A stretch of DNA of 64,000 nucleotides, taken from an uncultured bacterium (lineage in GTDB: Bacteria > Bacteroidota > Bacteroidia > Sphingobacteriales > Sphingobacteriaceae). The position numbers and the translations under genes were made by a program. The stretch covers positions 23,631-87,630 of the forward strand of contig CAIKLP010000018.1 in assembly GCA_903828245.1 (NCBI GenBank). Direction: 5' to 3'. The notes under the pieces are model-generated. The model was not told the origin of the DNA and searched no databases. It saw only the letters and a list, made by a program, of their open reading frames with translations. Positions within the stretch are counted from its first letter, which is position 1, and every line of letters begins with the position of its first letter. This document shows positions 17,977-28,027 of the stretch, in pieces.

Positions 17977-19314
17977 ATGAAAAGAACGCTCATCAAAAAT
18001 GCTATCATCGTCAATGAGGGCAAGCAAATGCAGCTAGATTTGCTCATAGAAGGCGATCGAATTGCTAGAATTGATAAAGATATTACGGCCGCAGACGCTA
18101 ACATAATAGATGCTGCAGGTATGTTTTTAATACCTGGCGCAATAGATGATCAAGTGCATTTTAGAGAGCCCGGCTTAACCCATAAAGGAGAAATTTATAC
18201 CGAGGCCAAAGCGGCTGTTGCTGGTGGCATTACTTCTTATATGGAAATGCCCAATACCATTCCAAATGTATTCACCCAAGATTTATTAGCAGATAAGTAC
18301 CAAAGAGCACAACAAGTTTCTTTAGCTAATTATTCTTTTTTTATGGGTGCTTCCAATACCAATTTAGAAGAAGTGCTTAAAACAAATCCCGAAAATGTAT
18401 GTGGGGTAAAAATATTTATGGGTTCTTCTACTGGAAATATGTTGGTAGATGATGAACAAGTACTCAGCGATTTGTTCAGAAGTTGCCAAGCATTAATTGC
18501 AACCCATTGCGAAGATGAACAAACAGTTAAGCATAATTTAGCGCTTTACAAAGCAAAGTATGATACTAAAGTGACACCAGAAATGCATCCTTTAATACGT
18601 TCTGAACAAGCATGTTATCTTTCTTCATCTAAAGCAGTACTTTTAGCTAAAAAATACCAAACAAGGCTACATATTTTGCACATCTCTACGGCCATCGAGA
18701 CCGCTTTATTCGACAATACTTTGCCTTTAAAAGACAAATTAATTACCTCCGAAGCATGTATTCATCATTTATGGTTTTCGGAAGCAGATTATGCCACAAA
18801 GGGAAATTGGATAAAATGGAATCCAGCCATTAAAACAGCAAACGATAGAGATGCCATTTTAGCGGCTGTATTATCCGATCATATCGATGTTATTGCCACC
18901 GATCATGCGCCCCATACCATCGAAGAAAAGTCGGCAGATTACTTAAATGCTCCCTCGGGTGGTCCTTTAGTTCAACATAGTATAATCGCTATGTTAGAAT
19001 TAGTTAAGCAAGGAAAAATCAGCATAGAAAAAGTAGTAGAGAAAATGGCACATAACCCAGCCATCTTATTTAACATCAAAGAAAGAGGCTATATAAGAGA
19101 AGGATATTTTGCCGACCTGGTATTAGTGAATCCAAATTTACCGCAAACAGTAAGCAAGACTAATTTGTTATATAAATGTGCTTGGTCGCCTTTTGAAGGT
19201 TATACCTTTAGTAACAGTATCAATAGCACATTTGTAAATGGGCATTTAGCCTATCATCAAGGACAATTCGACGAATCACAAAAGGGTGCTAGATTATTGT
19301 TTAATAAAAGATAA
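17977..19314 (+). CDS. pyrC: Dihydroorotase
   Basis: A 445-residue amidohydrolase-fold enzyme that cyclises N-carbamoyl-aspartate to dihydroorotate in pyrimidine synthesis. Visible metal and substrate motifs are DDQVHFREPG (HxH-like metal site and substrate Arg), MEMPNT, the IATHCEDE and HILHIST histidines, and ATDHAPH with the catalytic Asp. VKIFMGSSTGNM occupies the position of the carbamylated Lys in type I enzymes. The C-terminus carries the usual FADLVLVNP strand. It is divergent from the helicase gene with a 70-base gap holding both -7 boxes. Confidence 0.93.
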   Translation: MKRTLIKNAIIVNEGKQMQLDLLIEGDRIARIDKDITAADANIIDAAGMFLIPGAIDDQVHFREPGLTHKGEIYTEAKAAVAGGITSYMEMPNTIPNVFTQDLLADKYQRAQQVSLANYSFFMGASNTNLEEVLKTNPENVCGVKIFMGSSTGNMLVDDEQVLSDLFRSCQALIATHCEDEQTVKHNLALYKAKYDTKVTPEMHPLIRSEQACYLSSSKAVLLAKKYQTRLHILHISTAIETALFDNTLPLKDKLITSEACIHHLWFSEADYATKGNWIKWNPAIKTANDRDAILAAVLSDHIDVIATDHAPHTIEEKSADYLNAPSGGPLVQHSIIAMLELVKQGKISIEKVVEKMAHNPAILFNIKERGYIREGYFADLVLVNPNLPQTVSKTNLLYKCAWSPFEGYTFSNSINSTFVNGHLAYHQGQFDESQKGARLLFNKR

Positions 19315-19331
19315 GTAATTAATAATAAATA

Positions 19332-19361
19332 AAATAGATAGTTTAATTAAATCATCTATTT
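19332..19361. promoter_or_regulatory. Inverted repeat upstream of hscA (AAATAGAT / ATCTATTT)
   Basis: A perfect 8-bp inverted repeat with a 14-base spacer lies 11 bases before the hscA ATG. The spacer itself contains TTTAATTAAA. The region is very AT-rich, so chance is possible; it could be an operator. Confidence 0.25.
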
Positions 19362-19372
19362 AACTAAAATAT

Positions 19373-21229
19373 ATGGCTCAAGTTTCCATTAATATTGCAA
19401 CAGGTACTATTCAGCAAGCGGAATTAATTATTGGAATCGATTTAGGTACTACCAATAGTTTAATTGCCTACATCAATGCCCAGCAACAAGCCGAGGTAAT
19501 CAACGATTTGGGCAAAGGCGTTTTGGTTCCTTCTATAGTTCATTTTCATCCTTCAGGCGAATTAATCGTCGGAAATGAAGCTAAACAATACTTAATTGCG
19601 GATCCAGCTAATACCATATTCTCCGTTAAAAGGTTATTAGGCCAATCCTATAAAGACATTCAATCATATGAAGGTTATTTTGGCTATAAAATAATTGATG
19701 ATGATGAGCAAGCTATGCTTAAAGTGAAAGTCGGAGATCGATTTTATAGTCCTATTGAGTTATCCTCATTTATCTTAAAAGAGTTAAAGCTTCGTGCCGA
19801 ACACGCACTTAAAACTCCTGTAAATAAAGTGGTTATAACTGTTCCTGCTTATTTTAATGATGCCCAAAGACAAGCCACTAGAGATGCTGGAAAACTCGCT
19901 GGTTTAGATGTATTGAGAATCATCAATGAGCCAACCGCTGCAAGTTTAGCCTTTGGCATTGGGCTCGATCCAAACGAAGAAAAAACCATTGCCGTTTACG
20001 ATTTAGGTGGAGGCACCTTTGATATTTCTATTTTAAAAATTCAACAAGGTATTTTTGAAGTATTGGCGACCAATGGCGATACTTTTTTAGGTGGCGATGA
20101 TTTTGATGCACTTATTCTTCAATATTGGTTAAAAGAGCTAAAGCTCGATCCAGCAGCTGTATATGCGAACCAAAACTTGATGCAATCTTTAAGATTGGCT
20201 GCCGAAGAAGCTAAAATTGCGCTAAGTACCCAATCTTTATTTAATACAACAGTTCAAGGCATGCCATGTGGCATTATGCGCAGTACCTACGAAGCTATGA
20301 TTCAGCCTTTGATCCAAAAGACCATAGATTGTTGTCAAAATGCGCTGAACGATGCTGGTTTAACGATTAAAGCCATTGATCAAGTAGTTTTGGTCGGTGG
20401 AAGTACACGCACGCCAATATTGAAACAAGCCTTACAAGCATTTTTTGATCAAGCTTTAAATGATCACCAAAACCCCGATGAAGTAGTTGCCCTTGGTGCA
20501 GCTATTCAAGCAGATATTCTGGCCGGCAATCGAAAGGATATTTTGTTGTTAGATGTTACCCCATTATCATTAGGGATTGAAACCATGGGCGGATTAATGG
20601 ATGTTATTATACCACGAAATGCTAAAATTCCTACCAAAGCGGGTAGGCAATATACCACCTCTATAGATGGTCAGGTGAATATGAAAATATCGGTATACCA
20701 AGGAGAAAGAGACCTGGTATCTGAAAACAGAAAGCTAGCAGAATTTGAATTGCGGGGCATTCCAGCCATGCCGGCAGGTTTTCCAAAGGTAGATATCAAT
20801 TTTATGTTAAATGCCGATGGCATGTTAAAAGTGCAGGCCAAAGAGTTGCGCTCCAATACCCAACAAGAGATTATTATTACGCCAACTTATGGATTAACTG
20901 ACGAACAGGTAGAAAAAATGCTCTTAGATTCGATGGTCCATGCCAAAGAAGATGTGGCCAAAAGAATGATTATTGAAGCAAAGCGTGAAGGGGAACAAAT
21001 GCGATATACCATTGAAAGCTTCCTTAAAAAACATGGCCAATTATTATCCGAATCAGAAATCAATCAAACCAATGATTTATTGCATGCCTTAAATCATCAG
21101 CTTGCATCCGGAGATAAAGATCAAATATTAACAGCCATCGATGCGATTAACGAATTTACCAGACCTTTTGCCGAACGCGTAATGGATCAAGCTATTTCTG
21201 TTGCCATGAAGGGTAAATCTATCGAATAA
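19373..21229 (+). CDS. hscA: Hsp70-family chaperone HscA (Fe-S cluster assembly type)
   Basis: A 618-residue Hsp70. The ATPase domain has [15 protein letters not shown] (about 20-34), [13 protein letters not shown] and [12 protein letters not shown]. The substrate domain begins near [16 protein letters not shown]. The N-terminal ~18-residue extension before the first ATPase strand, the length (shorter than DnaK) and the lack of a C-terminal EEVD-like acidic tail favour HscA over DnaK. HscA works with HscB and the scaffold IscU to move Fe-S clusters. No hscB or iscU is adjacent; ferredoxin and iscX lie at 49.7-50.3 kb. The stop overlaps the next gene's start (TAATG). Confidence 0.82.
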   Translation: MAQVSINIATGTIQQAELIIGIDLGTTNSLIAYINAQQQAEVINDLGKGVLVPSIVHFHPSGELIVGNEAKQYLIADPANTIFSVKRLLGQSYKDIQSYEGYFGYKIIDDDEQAMLKVKVGDRFYSPIELSSFILKELKLRAEHALKTPVNKVVITVPAYFNDAQRQATRDAGKLAGLDVLRIINEPTAASLAFGIGLDPNEEKTIAVYDLGGGTFDISILKIQQGIFEVLATNGDTFLGGDDFDALILQYWLKELKLDPAAVYANQNLMQSLRLAAEEAKIALSTQSLFNTTVQGMPCGIMRSTYEAMIQPLIQKTIDCCQNALNDAGLTIKAIDQVVLVGGSTRTPILKQALQAFFDQALNDHQNPDEVVALGAAIQADILAGNRKDILLLDVTPLSLGIETMGGLMDVIIPRNAKIPTKAGRQYTTSIDGQVNMKISVYQGERDLVSENRKLAEFELRGIPAMPAGFPKVDINFMLNADGMLKVQAKELRSNTQQEIIITPTYGLTDEQVEKMLLDSMVHAKEDVAKRMIIEAKREGEQMRYTIESFLKKHGQLLSESEINQTNDLLHALNHQLASGDKDQILTAIDAINEFTRPFAERVMDQAISVAMKGKSIE

Positions 21230-21861
21230 TGAAAAAAACCATTGAAATAAAAATTGCTTCTGATGTTGTTTGCCCTTGGTGTTTTGTAGGTAAGAGACAA
21301 TTGACACAGGCAATGGAATTGTTAAAAGACGAATACCATTTCGAAATAACTTATTTGCCATTTGAGCTAAGTCCAGGCATTTCGGCCGAAGGTGTTGATT
21401 TTAAGCAGCACATTACCGAAAAGTTTGGAGATTTTGAGCAGTTTATTGCTCGAGCTAGTATGCTCCATGAGCGAGGTGCCGCTTTAGCTATTGATTTTCA
21501 AATTGCTAAAATCGAAGTTTCTCCAAATACTTTCCCCTTGCATATGATCATTCAATATGCCCATCAGTTTGGTTTACAATCGGCAGTAACCGAAGCATTT
21601 TTCAAAGCTTATTTCGAAGAATTGGTTGATTTATCCAAAACAGAAAACGTCATTGCTGTGGCAAAGTCGGCTGGTTTAGACGAAGAATTAATACCCGCTG
21701 CTTTACATTCTGAGGCTTTAGCTTCGCAGACAAAAGATTTGCAAGACAAAGTTTTGGCCTTAGGCATTACCGGTGTGCCCTTTTATATTATAGATAACCA
21801 ATATGGTTTGAGCGGTGCGGTACCGGTTACAGAATTAGTTTCGGCTATCAGACAAGTTTAA
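21229..21861 (+). CDS. DsbA-family protein, FrnE-like dithiol oxidoreductase
   Basis: A 210-residue cytoplasmic protein (no signal peptide) of the DsbA/FrnE group. The thioredoxin-like strand IKIASDVVCPWCFVGKRQL carries the CPWC redox pair at Cys15 and Cys18. An all-helical insertion spans about 50-150. ITGVPFYIID near 185 is the cis-Pro loop. FrnE-type proteins act as cytosolic disulfide isomerases or polyketide-related oxidoreductases. It is translationally coupled to hscA by a TAATG overlap, so it may handle cysteines during stress or Fe-S assembly; that link is inference. Its end overlaps the convergent ribE gene by 27 bases. Confidence 0.9.
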   Translation: MKKTIEIKIASDVVCPWCFVGKRQLTQAMELLKDEYHFEITYLPFELSPGISAEGVDFKQHITEKFGDFEQFIARASMLHERGAALAIDFQIAKIEVSPNTFPLHMIIQYAHQFGLQSAVTEAFFKAYFEELVDLSKTENVIAVAKSAGLDEELIPAALHSEALASQTKDLQDKVLALGITGVPFYIIDNQYGLSGAVPVTELVSAIRQV

Positions 21862-22434
21862 CATACGGGCAACATATTTGCCAATAATATCAAACTCTAA
21901 ATTTACCGTATCTCCAATTTGTAAATATTGCATGGTGGTATGTTCGTAGGTATAAGGAATAATGGCTACACTGAAAGAATTTGAAGTCGAATCCACCACC
22001 GTTAAACTAATACCATTTACACAAATAGAACCCTTTTCAACGGTTACATTTCCAAGGCTTGCATCGTAAGCAATTGTATATCTCCAGCTGCCATTTTCGG
22101 TAATAATTGATTGCACTTGGCCAGTTTGATCCACATGCCCTTGTACAATGTGTCCGTCTATTCGACCATTCATTTGCATACATCTTTCCAAGTTTAATGA
22201 ATCGCCAATTTTAAAGCTTCCCAAATTGGTTTTATGCATGGTTTCGGCAATCGCTGTAACTTCATGTTGATGGTCTTCTGTCTTTGTTACTGTTAAACAG
22301 ACGCCATTGTGGGCAATACTTTGGTCAATTTTTAAGGCAGCAGAAATGCTAGATTCAATTCGAAAATGATAGTTGTCTTTTTCCTGAACAATATTTCGAA
22401 TAATTCCAACACATTCTATAATTCCTGTAAACAT
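21835..22434 (-). CDS. ribE: Riboflavin synthase, alpha chain
   Basis: A 199-residue enzyme that dismutates two 6,7-dimethyl-8-ribityllumazine molecules to give riboflavin. It has two lumazine-binding barrels of about 90 residues. The first begins MFTGIIECVG and contains AHNGVCLTVT; the second has GHVDQTG and KGSICVNGISLTVV. The MFTGIIE start is universal in the family and fixes the start codon. Its C-terminus overlaps the FrnE-like gene. It is 7 bases downstream of the large surface-protein gene on the same strand, so it may be read from that transcript. Confidence 0.95.
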   Translation of the reverse strand: MFTGIIECVGIIRNIVQEKDNYHFRIESSISAALKIDQSIAHNGVCLTVTKTEDHQHEVTAIAETMHKTNLGSFKIGDSLNLERCMQMNGRIDGHIVQGHVDQTGQVQSIITENGSWRYTIAYDASLGNVTVEKGSICVNGISLTVVDSTSNSFSVAIIPYTYEHTTMQYLQIGDTVNLEFDIIGKYVARMLNLSDSRN

Positions 22435-22441
22435 CTTTCGC

Positions 22442-25081
22442 TTATCTTATTAAATGAACAAATCCTGAATAAATTTTTGGCTGGTATCCTTTCACCCTAA
22501 TTTCAGAAAAATAAATAGAATAAAAATAAACACCAGTAGGCAATTCTTTGCCTGTATTTTGGTCTTTTCCATCCCAATTAATTTCTGGATCGTTGGTTTC
22601 GTAAACCAAAGTACCCCAGCGGGTATAAATTTTAGTATCAAATTTACTGACAAAATCGGTGGTGTCTTTTATCGTCGTAAATAGGTCATTTATTTGGTCT
22701 CCGTTAGGGGTAAACACATTTGGAACCGCTATGTTTGGACAATTATCGACACAAATTACATTGCTTCTTTCACTTTCATTATTTGCCGAATCGATAGCCG
22801 TCACAAAGTAGCAACCTGCAATAGAAGTTTTTAAATTATCATCCGTAAAACTGGTATTGCTATTTGGTTTTATTTGATCAGCTAATAAGGTAAATTCATC
22901 TCCCTCAAAAAAAGCTTTATAAATTTTATAAGAGACTATATCCGAAAGACAAGAATCGCTATTGGTCCAGGTCAATTCATTTTTGTATAAAGCACAACTT
23001 GGACTAACTTGAAGTATAGGTGGACAAGGTTTTTCCGTATCGATAGGGCTTACACTCACTATTTGTGATCGGTTAATCAATGGTTCTGGAAAGCCGCCTG
23101 CAGTATAGCGGCCAAGGCTTGCAACATAATATTGATAATTGAAGCCATTACTTAAGGAATCGTCTGTGTAAGTGGTATTTCGAGTAGAATCTAAAAGCTC
23201 AAATACTGCGCTTGAATTATTATAACGGTAAATTAAATAATTCGAATTGGTCCAAGGAACCGAATAAGAGAAATTTAATACTACGCGATTGTCTTGAGCC
23301 AATGCGGTTAAAAAAATACTGGAAGCATTTTTGCTGGTACCAACCAATTCATTATTCGCGTAAATAGCTACTTTATACCAATGCTGAATAGCATTAGTAT
23401 TGATGTTTTTATCAATAAAAATACTGTCGTTTAAATTACCTAAAAAGCCAGCAGTGCTTGAATCTATTGGGCTGTAGCTTTTGTTATCAATAGATTTTAA
23501 AAGCACATATTTATAAGGCCCAATGTATTGAATCGTATCTAATTGGTTTGGCTTTACCCATTTAATGGTATCCATTCCATCGTTTATTCCGGTTTGAGAA
23601 ATATCTATGTTAATGATTGCCGGTACATCTCTTGTGAGAATTTCGCAGCTTTCGTTAGAAACCAAACTCTCTGCACCATCTGGGAAAGTAGCTACAATTC
23701 GATAACAATAATTATTACCAGCGCTTAAACCTTGGCCATTATTATTGTCTGTAAAAGTTTCGGTATTGATATTATTTATTTTCTTGATTAATTCGTAAGC
23801 ACCTTGGGCTGGAATACCTGTTTCGCAAGCATTTGGCGTGTATGGATAGGAGCCACTTTTTCTGTAAATTAAATATCCATTTGCTTTGTCGCAACTTGGT
23901 TTTTCCCAATTTAAAATAACACTAGACCCAATAGCGTTGCTAGTTAAATTTTTTGGAGCAGGTGCCACAACGGTTATCATCCAACTTTCTAAGTCAACTA
24001 ATTTGGGTATACCATTGTCAATGGCTTTAAATAAAATTTGATAAGGTTGCTTGCGCACCGAATTACAAGAAGTTTTCCAATAAAATGGTTGGGTAATTAC
24101 CGAGTTAGCACTCGTGTATTGATTGAATCGAACAGTATCAGGAGGGCCTAATTTAAAGGGTCCGCCGGTTGCAGTCAACATAATCGAATTATTATCGGGG
24201 TCGCTTGCACGAATCATTTGAGAAAGGTATTCGCCCGCAACAATACATGTGTCGTGTAAATCATCGAACACAGGCGGACGATTAAAACTTTGTACAATTT
24301 CAATTTGCATATCTCGTACAATGTAACCGATACGCAAAAACTTTTTTACGCCACTCACATATCGCCATTCTTCTACCATAATGGCAAAATTAAAAAGCGC
24401 CGATGCTTGGTTGTCGATAATTTGTGGCGTATCCCAAACCAATTGTCCGGTTACGGGGTCTATGCCAAAACTGTTTGAAGTGAAACCGTTTTTTAAATTG
24501 GGTAATTGAAAGCCAAAAACTTCTACGCCTACATCTTGTTTGCAAGGAATTAATTTAAAGCTAAGGCTATCTCCATCTGCATCGTAGGCATTTGGATTGT
24601 GCACAAATAATTTATTTTCGGCACCAAAATCAATGGGTTCGTAAAGTAAAACTGGAGAGTTATTAAAGCCAATAAAAGGATTGATTACCAATTCACATTC
24701 TACATAAAATGCAGTTTGTAAAGAGTTCACCATATTGCTCACATTGTTGTTTCTGTTTGGGTCTTGGTAACTAATAGTATAAGTAGCATAACCCGGAAAA
24801 GTATGTACAAAACGATACTTATTTCTTTGGATATTGGTTACTACGTTAATTTTTTCGAAGCGCGCTGCGGTGCTAGTGGTACCATCTCCAAAATTTAATT
24901 CTGCAGATGGGCGGTCGGCATTATTAGGGTCGCTGATGTCGGTAAAAGTAGTTAAAATGAATTCGTATTGTAAGGCTGAAATCTGTGTATAGCTTAGTTC
25001 TCCGGCACGATTATGCGTAGCAAATAAAAATTTACTAAGCATAAGAAATACCAAGAAAAATGCAATTTTTTTACAATTCAT
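22442..25081 (-). CDS. Large secreted protein with Fn3-like repeats and T9SS type B sorting domain
   Basis: An 879-residue exported protein: signal peptide (1-21, ends LFA), then THNRAGELSYTQIS, a start seen in many Bacteroidota gliding-associated surface proteins. A PKD-like stretch (LNFGDGTTSTAARF) lies near 65-80. Several fibronectin type III-like repeats follow between about 375 and 780 (NAIGSSVILNWEKPSC, YLIYRKSG). The C-terminal sorting domain (about 790-879) has VPNVFTPNGDQINDLF, IYTRWGTLVY and NWDGKDQNTG. No enzymatic motif is seen. It is probably an extracellular adhesin or structural component, a third member of this class in the window but without a choice-of-anchor L domain. Confidence 0.85.
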   Translation of the reverse strand: MNCKKIAFFLVFLMLSKFLFATHNRAGELSYTQISALQYEFILTTFTDISDPNNADRPSAELNFGDGTTSTAARFEKINVVTNIQRNKYRFVHTFPGYATYTISYQDPNRNNNVSNMVNSLQTAFYVECELVINPFIGFNNSPVLLYEPIDFGAENKLFVHNPNAYDADGDSLSFKLIPCKQDVGVEVFGFQLPNLKNGFTSNSFGIDPVTGQLVWDTPQIIDNQASALFNFAIMVEEWRYVSGVKKFLRIGYIVRDMQIEIVQSFNRPPVFDDLHDTCIVAGEYLSQMIRASDPDNNSIMLTATGGPFKLGPPDTVRFNQYTSANSVITQPFYWKTSCNSVRKQPYQILFKAIDNGIPKLVDLESWMITVVAPAPKNLTSNAIGSSVILNWEKPSCDKANGYLIYRKSGSYPYTPNACETGIPAQGAYELIKKINNINTETFTDNNNGQGLSAGNNYCYRIVATFPDGAESLVSNESCEILTRDVPAIINIDISQTGINDGMDTIKWVKPNQLDTIQYIGPYKYVLLKSIDNKSYSPIDSSTAGFLGNLNDSIFIDKNINTNAIQHWYKVAIYANNELVGTSKNASSIFLTALAQDNRVVLNFSYSVPWTNSNYLIYRYNNSSAVFELLDSTRNTTYTDDSLSNGFNYQYYVASLGRYTAGGFPEPLINRSQIVSVSPIDTEKPCPPILQVSPSCALYKNELTWTNSDSCLSDIVSYKIYKAFFEGDEFTLLADQIKPNSNTSFTDDNLKTSIAGCYFVTAIDSANNESERSNVICVDNCPNIAVPNVFTPNGDQINDLFTTIKDTTDFVSKFDTKIYTRWGTLVYETNDPEINWDGKDQNTGKELPTGVYFYSIYFSEIRVKGYQPKIYSGFVHLIR

Positions 25082-25095
25082 TTCAGCTTTAAAAA

Positions 25096-26580
25096 TTAAT
25101 TGGTCCTATTTTTCTTCCAATTAGAAGTCGTATTTTCGGCAACAGGACTCCTAGCTTTTGTTTTTGCTTCTTCCATGATTCGGGCCATTACATATGCTGC
25201 AGCCTTCGCTTCGTTTTGGTCTGCATGTTGTAGTTTTTCAGGCGTAAAATATTTACCAACAAAATGCGTATCAAAATTTCCTGAACGAAAAGCTTCGTGT
25301 TGCATCACAAATTTTCCAAATGGGAGCGTAGTTTCTATACCTGTAATTTGGTATTCGTCAATGGCACGAATCATACGCTGCATGGCCTCTTCGCGGTCTT
25401 TGCCATGGGTAACCAATTTGGCAATCATCGGATCATAATAGATTGGAATTTCCATGCCTTGCTCAAAACCGTCGTCTACTCTAACACCTAAACCTTGTGG
25501 AATTTTATAAGTACTTAAAGTGCCAATATCCGGTAAGAAATTATTGCAGGGATCTTCTGCATAGACCCTAAGTTCTATGGCATGTCCATTAATTTTTAAA
25601 TCTTCTTGCGAAAAAGAAAGGGCTTGTCCGTCTGCAATTTTTAATTGCTCTTTTACTAAGTCGATGCCGGTAATCATTTCGGTAACCGGGTGTTCTACTT
25701 GTAAGCGGGTATTCATTTCTAAGAAATAAAAATCAGTATTGTTTTCTAAGATAAACTCTACGGTTCCGGCGCCCACATAATTACAAGATTTAGCCACATT
25801 TACGGCACATTCACCCATGGCCTTTCTAAGCTCGGGGCTCAATACAGCCGAAGGTGCTTCTTCTACTACTTTTTGGTGTCTTCTTTGAACAGAACATTCT
25901 CTTTCGAATAAATGCACAATATTTCCTTTGGTGTCGCCTAATACTTGGATCTCAATATGGCGTGGCGAACTCACATATCTTTCAATAAATACCGCACCAT
26001 CACCAAAAGAAGAAATCGCTTCGCTTACCGCTAAATTCATTTGCTCTTCAAAGTCGGCAGTGTTTTCTACAATGCGCATCCCTTTACCACCGCCGCCTGC
26101 AGCCGCTTTAATTAAAATAGGGAAACCTACTTCCTCGGCTCTTAATTTAGCAATGGCAATATCTTGAATGGCTTCTTCGGTTCCGGGTACCATTGGAATC
26201 TGGTATTTTTTAGCAGCTGCTTTGGCAGATAATTTATTTCCCATAATTTCCATGGCTTCTGGCGAAGGGCCTACTAATATTAGCCCTTCTTGTTTTACCC
26301 TTCTAGCAAATGCAGCATTTTCGGATAAAAATCCATAACCAGGATGGATGGCTTGCGCGCCTGTTTGTTTACAAGCATTAATTATATTATCAAAAACTAA
26401 ATACGATTGATTAGAAGCAGCGGGGCCAATAAAAACAGCTTCGTCTGCATAACGAACATGAGGCGATAATCGATCCGCTTCTGAATAAACGGCTACGGTT
26501 TGAATTCCCATTTCTTTTGCAGAACGCATAATGCGCAAAGCTATTTCGCCTCTATTGGCTATTAATATTTTTTTAAACAT
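25096..26580 (-). CDS. accC: Biotin carboxylase subunit of acetyl-CoA (or propionyl-CoA) carboxylase
   Basis: A 494-residue ATP-grasp enzyme that carboxylates biotin on the carrier protein. MFKKILIANRGEIALRIM fixes the start at 26580; the longer frame upstream is not conserved. The glycine-rich ATP loop KAAAGGGGKGMRIV, the EIQVLGD strand, the RRHQKVVEEAPS motif and FLEMNTRLQVEHPVTE are all intact. After the biotin carboxylase core (~450 residues) there is a ~40-residue polar tail without a biotinyl Lys motif, so the carrier must be a separate gene. No accB or carboxyltransferase gene is adjacent, so acetyl- and propionyl-CoA carboxylase roles cannot be separated here. Confidence 0.9.
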   Translation of the reverse strand: MFKKILIANRGEIALRIMRSAKEMGIQTVAVYSEADRLSPHVRYADEAVFIGPAASNQSYLVFDNIINACKQTGAQAIHPGYGFLSENAAFARRVKQEGLILVGPSPEAMEIMGNKLSAKAAAKKYQIPMVPGTEEAIQDIAIAKLRAEEVGFPILIKAAAGGGGKGMRIVENTADFEEQMNLAVSEAISSFGDGAVFIERYVSSPRHIEIQVLGDTKGNIVHLFERECSVQRRHQKVVEEAPSAVLSPELRKAMGECAVNVAKSCNYVGAGTVEFILENNTDFYFLEMNTRLQVEHPVTEMITGIDLVKEQLKIADGQALSFSQEDLKINGHAIELRVYAEDPCNNFLPDIGTLSTYKIPQGLGVRVDDGFEQGMEIPIYYDPMIAKLVTHGKDREEAMQRMIRAIDEYQITGIETTLPFGKFVMQHEAFRSGNFDTHFVGKYFTPEKLQHADQNEAKAAAYVMARIMEEAKTKARSPVAENTTSNWKKNRTN

Positions 26581-26662
26581 ATCTGCAGATTCTGGGTTGG
26601 TACCGAATAACCAAAAATAGTGATTTTGATTGGATAAATTAATAAACAACGCCCAAATATCT

Positions 26663-26670
26663 TATATTTG
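26663..26670 (+). promoter_or_regulatory. -7 box TATATTTG for ccmB
   Basis: TATATTTG matches TAnnTTTG and ends 3 bases before the ATG at 26674. It overlaps a possible upstream TTG start, which argues that the ATG is the real start. Confidence 0.4.
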
Positions 26671-26673
26671 CTC

Positions 26674-27333
26674 ATGGCATTTATCAAAGAAACAGCTACT
26701 TTAATTCGCAAAGAGTTTTTAATGGAATGGAGGTCAAAATATGCCTTAAATGGCATTTTGATCTATGTGTTTGCCACCGTTTTTATCTGCTATTTAAGTT
26801 TCAAAAAAATCGATCCAATTACCTGGAATGCCTTATTCTGGATTATCCTTTTATTTACCTCCATTAATGCCATTGCAAAAAGTTTTATGCAAGAAAATCG
26901 CAGCAGGTATTTATACTATTATACCATTGTTAATCCAGCTGCTTTAATCTTATCAAAAATCATTTATAATTTAATTTTGATGAGTCTTATCGCATTTATT
27001 TGTTTGTTTTTTTACACCGTAGTTTTTAACAATCCGATACAAGATTTTGCCTATTATTTATTGGCTGTGGCATTAGGTGGTTTAAGTTTTTCTAGCATGT
27101 TTACTATGGTTTCTGCTATCGCTTCTAAAGCCAACAATAACAGTACCTTAATGGCCATCCTTAGCTTCCCAGTTATCGTTCCATTACTTATGCTTTTAAT
27201 CAAATTAGCGAAGAATGCAATGGACGGAATTGATAGGGCAAGTAGTGCAAACGAAATTGGGGTATTGCTATTGATAAATATCATTGTATTCGCCGTTTCT
27301 TTATTGTTATTTCCTTACATTTGGCGAGATTAA
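26674..27333 (+). CDS. ccmB: Haem exporter membrane subunit CcmB
   Basis: A 219-residue membrane protein with six hydrophobic segments and a basic amphipathic N-terminus (LIRKEFLMEWRSKYALNG), as in CcmB. It forms the ABC complex CcmAB, which with CcmC supplies haem to CcmE in cytochrome c maturation System I. No ccmA gene is in the window. I prefer the ATG at 26674 over a TTG two codons earlier because of the -7 box position. It is followed by ccmC after 16 bases and then a CcmD-like gene: one operon. Confidence 0.88.
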   Translation: MAFIKETATLIRKEFLMEWRSKYALNGILIYVFATVFICYLSFKKIDPITWNALFWIILLFTSINAIAKSFMQENRSRYLYYYTIVNPAALILSKIIYNLILMSLIAFICLFFYTVVFNNPIQDFAYYLLAVALGGLSFSSMFTMVSAIASKANNNSTLMAILSFPVIVPLLMLLIKLAKNAMDGIDRASSANEIGVLLLINIIVFAVSLLLFPYIWRD

Positions 27334-27349
27334 TTTTTAATATTTACAC

Positions 27350-28018
27350 ATGAAAATAAAATCAGATTGGTGGAAAATTTTAGGCGTAGTCTTAGTCCTT
27401 TTTTCGCTATTTCAAGGCTTAATGGGCAGGGTACCTGTCTTGCCAATATTACACGAAACCATTCGCAATATTTATTACCATGTTCCCATGTGGTTTGCTA
27501 TGGTAATATTGTTTGTTTTCAATGCGGTTTATAGCATCAAATATTTATCATCAGGTAATGAGCACCACGATAACATAGCGGTAGAAGCCGCAAATGTGGG
27601 TTTGTTTTTAGGCGTATTGGGTTTATTAACCGGTATGCTTTGGGCTAAATATACCTGGGGAGAAGCTTGGAGCAACGATCCTAAACAAAACAGTGCTGCA
27701 ATAGGCATGTTGGTTTACTTAGCCTACTTTGTATTAAGAGGCTCGCTAGACGAAGCACAAAAAAGAGCAAAAATCTCTGCAGTATATAGTGTTTTCGCCT
27801 TTCCAGTCATGATTGTATTGCTCTTTATATTACCTCGTTTAACCGATTCTTTACATCCAGGCAATGGCGGAAATCCAGGTTTCAATAAATACGATATGGA
27901 CAATCAAATGCGCATGGTATTTTATCCTGCAGTTATAGGGTGGATATTAATTGGAGTTTGGGTGATGCAAATCAGGGTTCGTTTATTGGAAATTACTAAT
28001 CAAATACTTGAAAACTAA
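27350..28018 (+). CDS. ccmC: Cytochrome c biogenesis protein CcmC (CcsA-type haem handling)
   Basis: A 222-residue protein with six membrane segments. NIYYHVPMWFAMV carries the first conserved haem-ligand His, as in CcmC. LWAKYTWGEAWSNDPKQNSA is a variant of the tryptophan-rich WWD haem-binding loop, ending in DPK rather than DAR. A second conserved His is expected in the LTDSLHPGN loop (visible). The protein presents haem to CcmE in the periplasm. It sits between ccmB and ccmD, as usual. Confidence 0.9.
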   Translation: MKIKSDWWKILGVVLVLFSLFQGLMGRVPVLPILHETIRNIYYHVPMWFAMVILFVFNAVYSIKYLSSGNEHHDNIAVEAANVGLFLGVLGLLTGMLWAKYTWGEAWSNDPKQNSAAIGMLVYLAYFVLRGSLDEAQKRAKISAVYSVFAFPVMIVLLFILPRLTDSLHPGNGGNPGFNKYDMDNQMRMVFYPAVIGWILIGVWVMQIRVRLLEITNQILEN

Positions 28019-28027
28019 TATTTTACA

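Noticed and set aside
26581..26649. 23-codon upstream extension of accC
   Set aside because: Biotin carboxylases start MFKKILIANRGEIA; the extension is not conserved and lies in the promoter area of ccmB.
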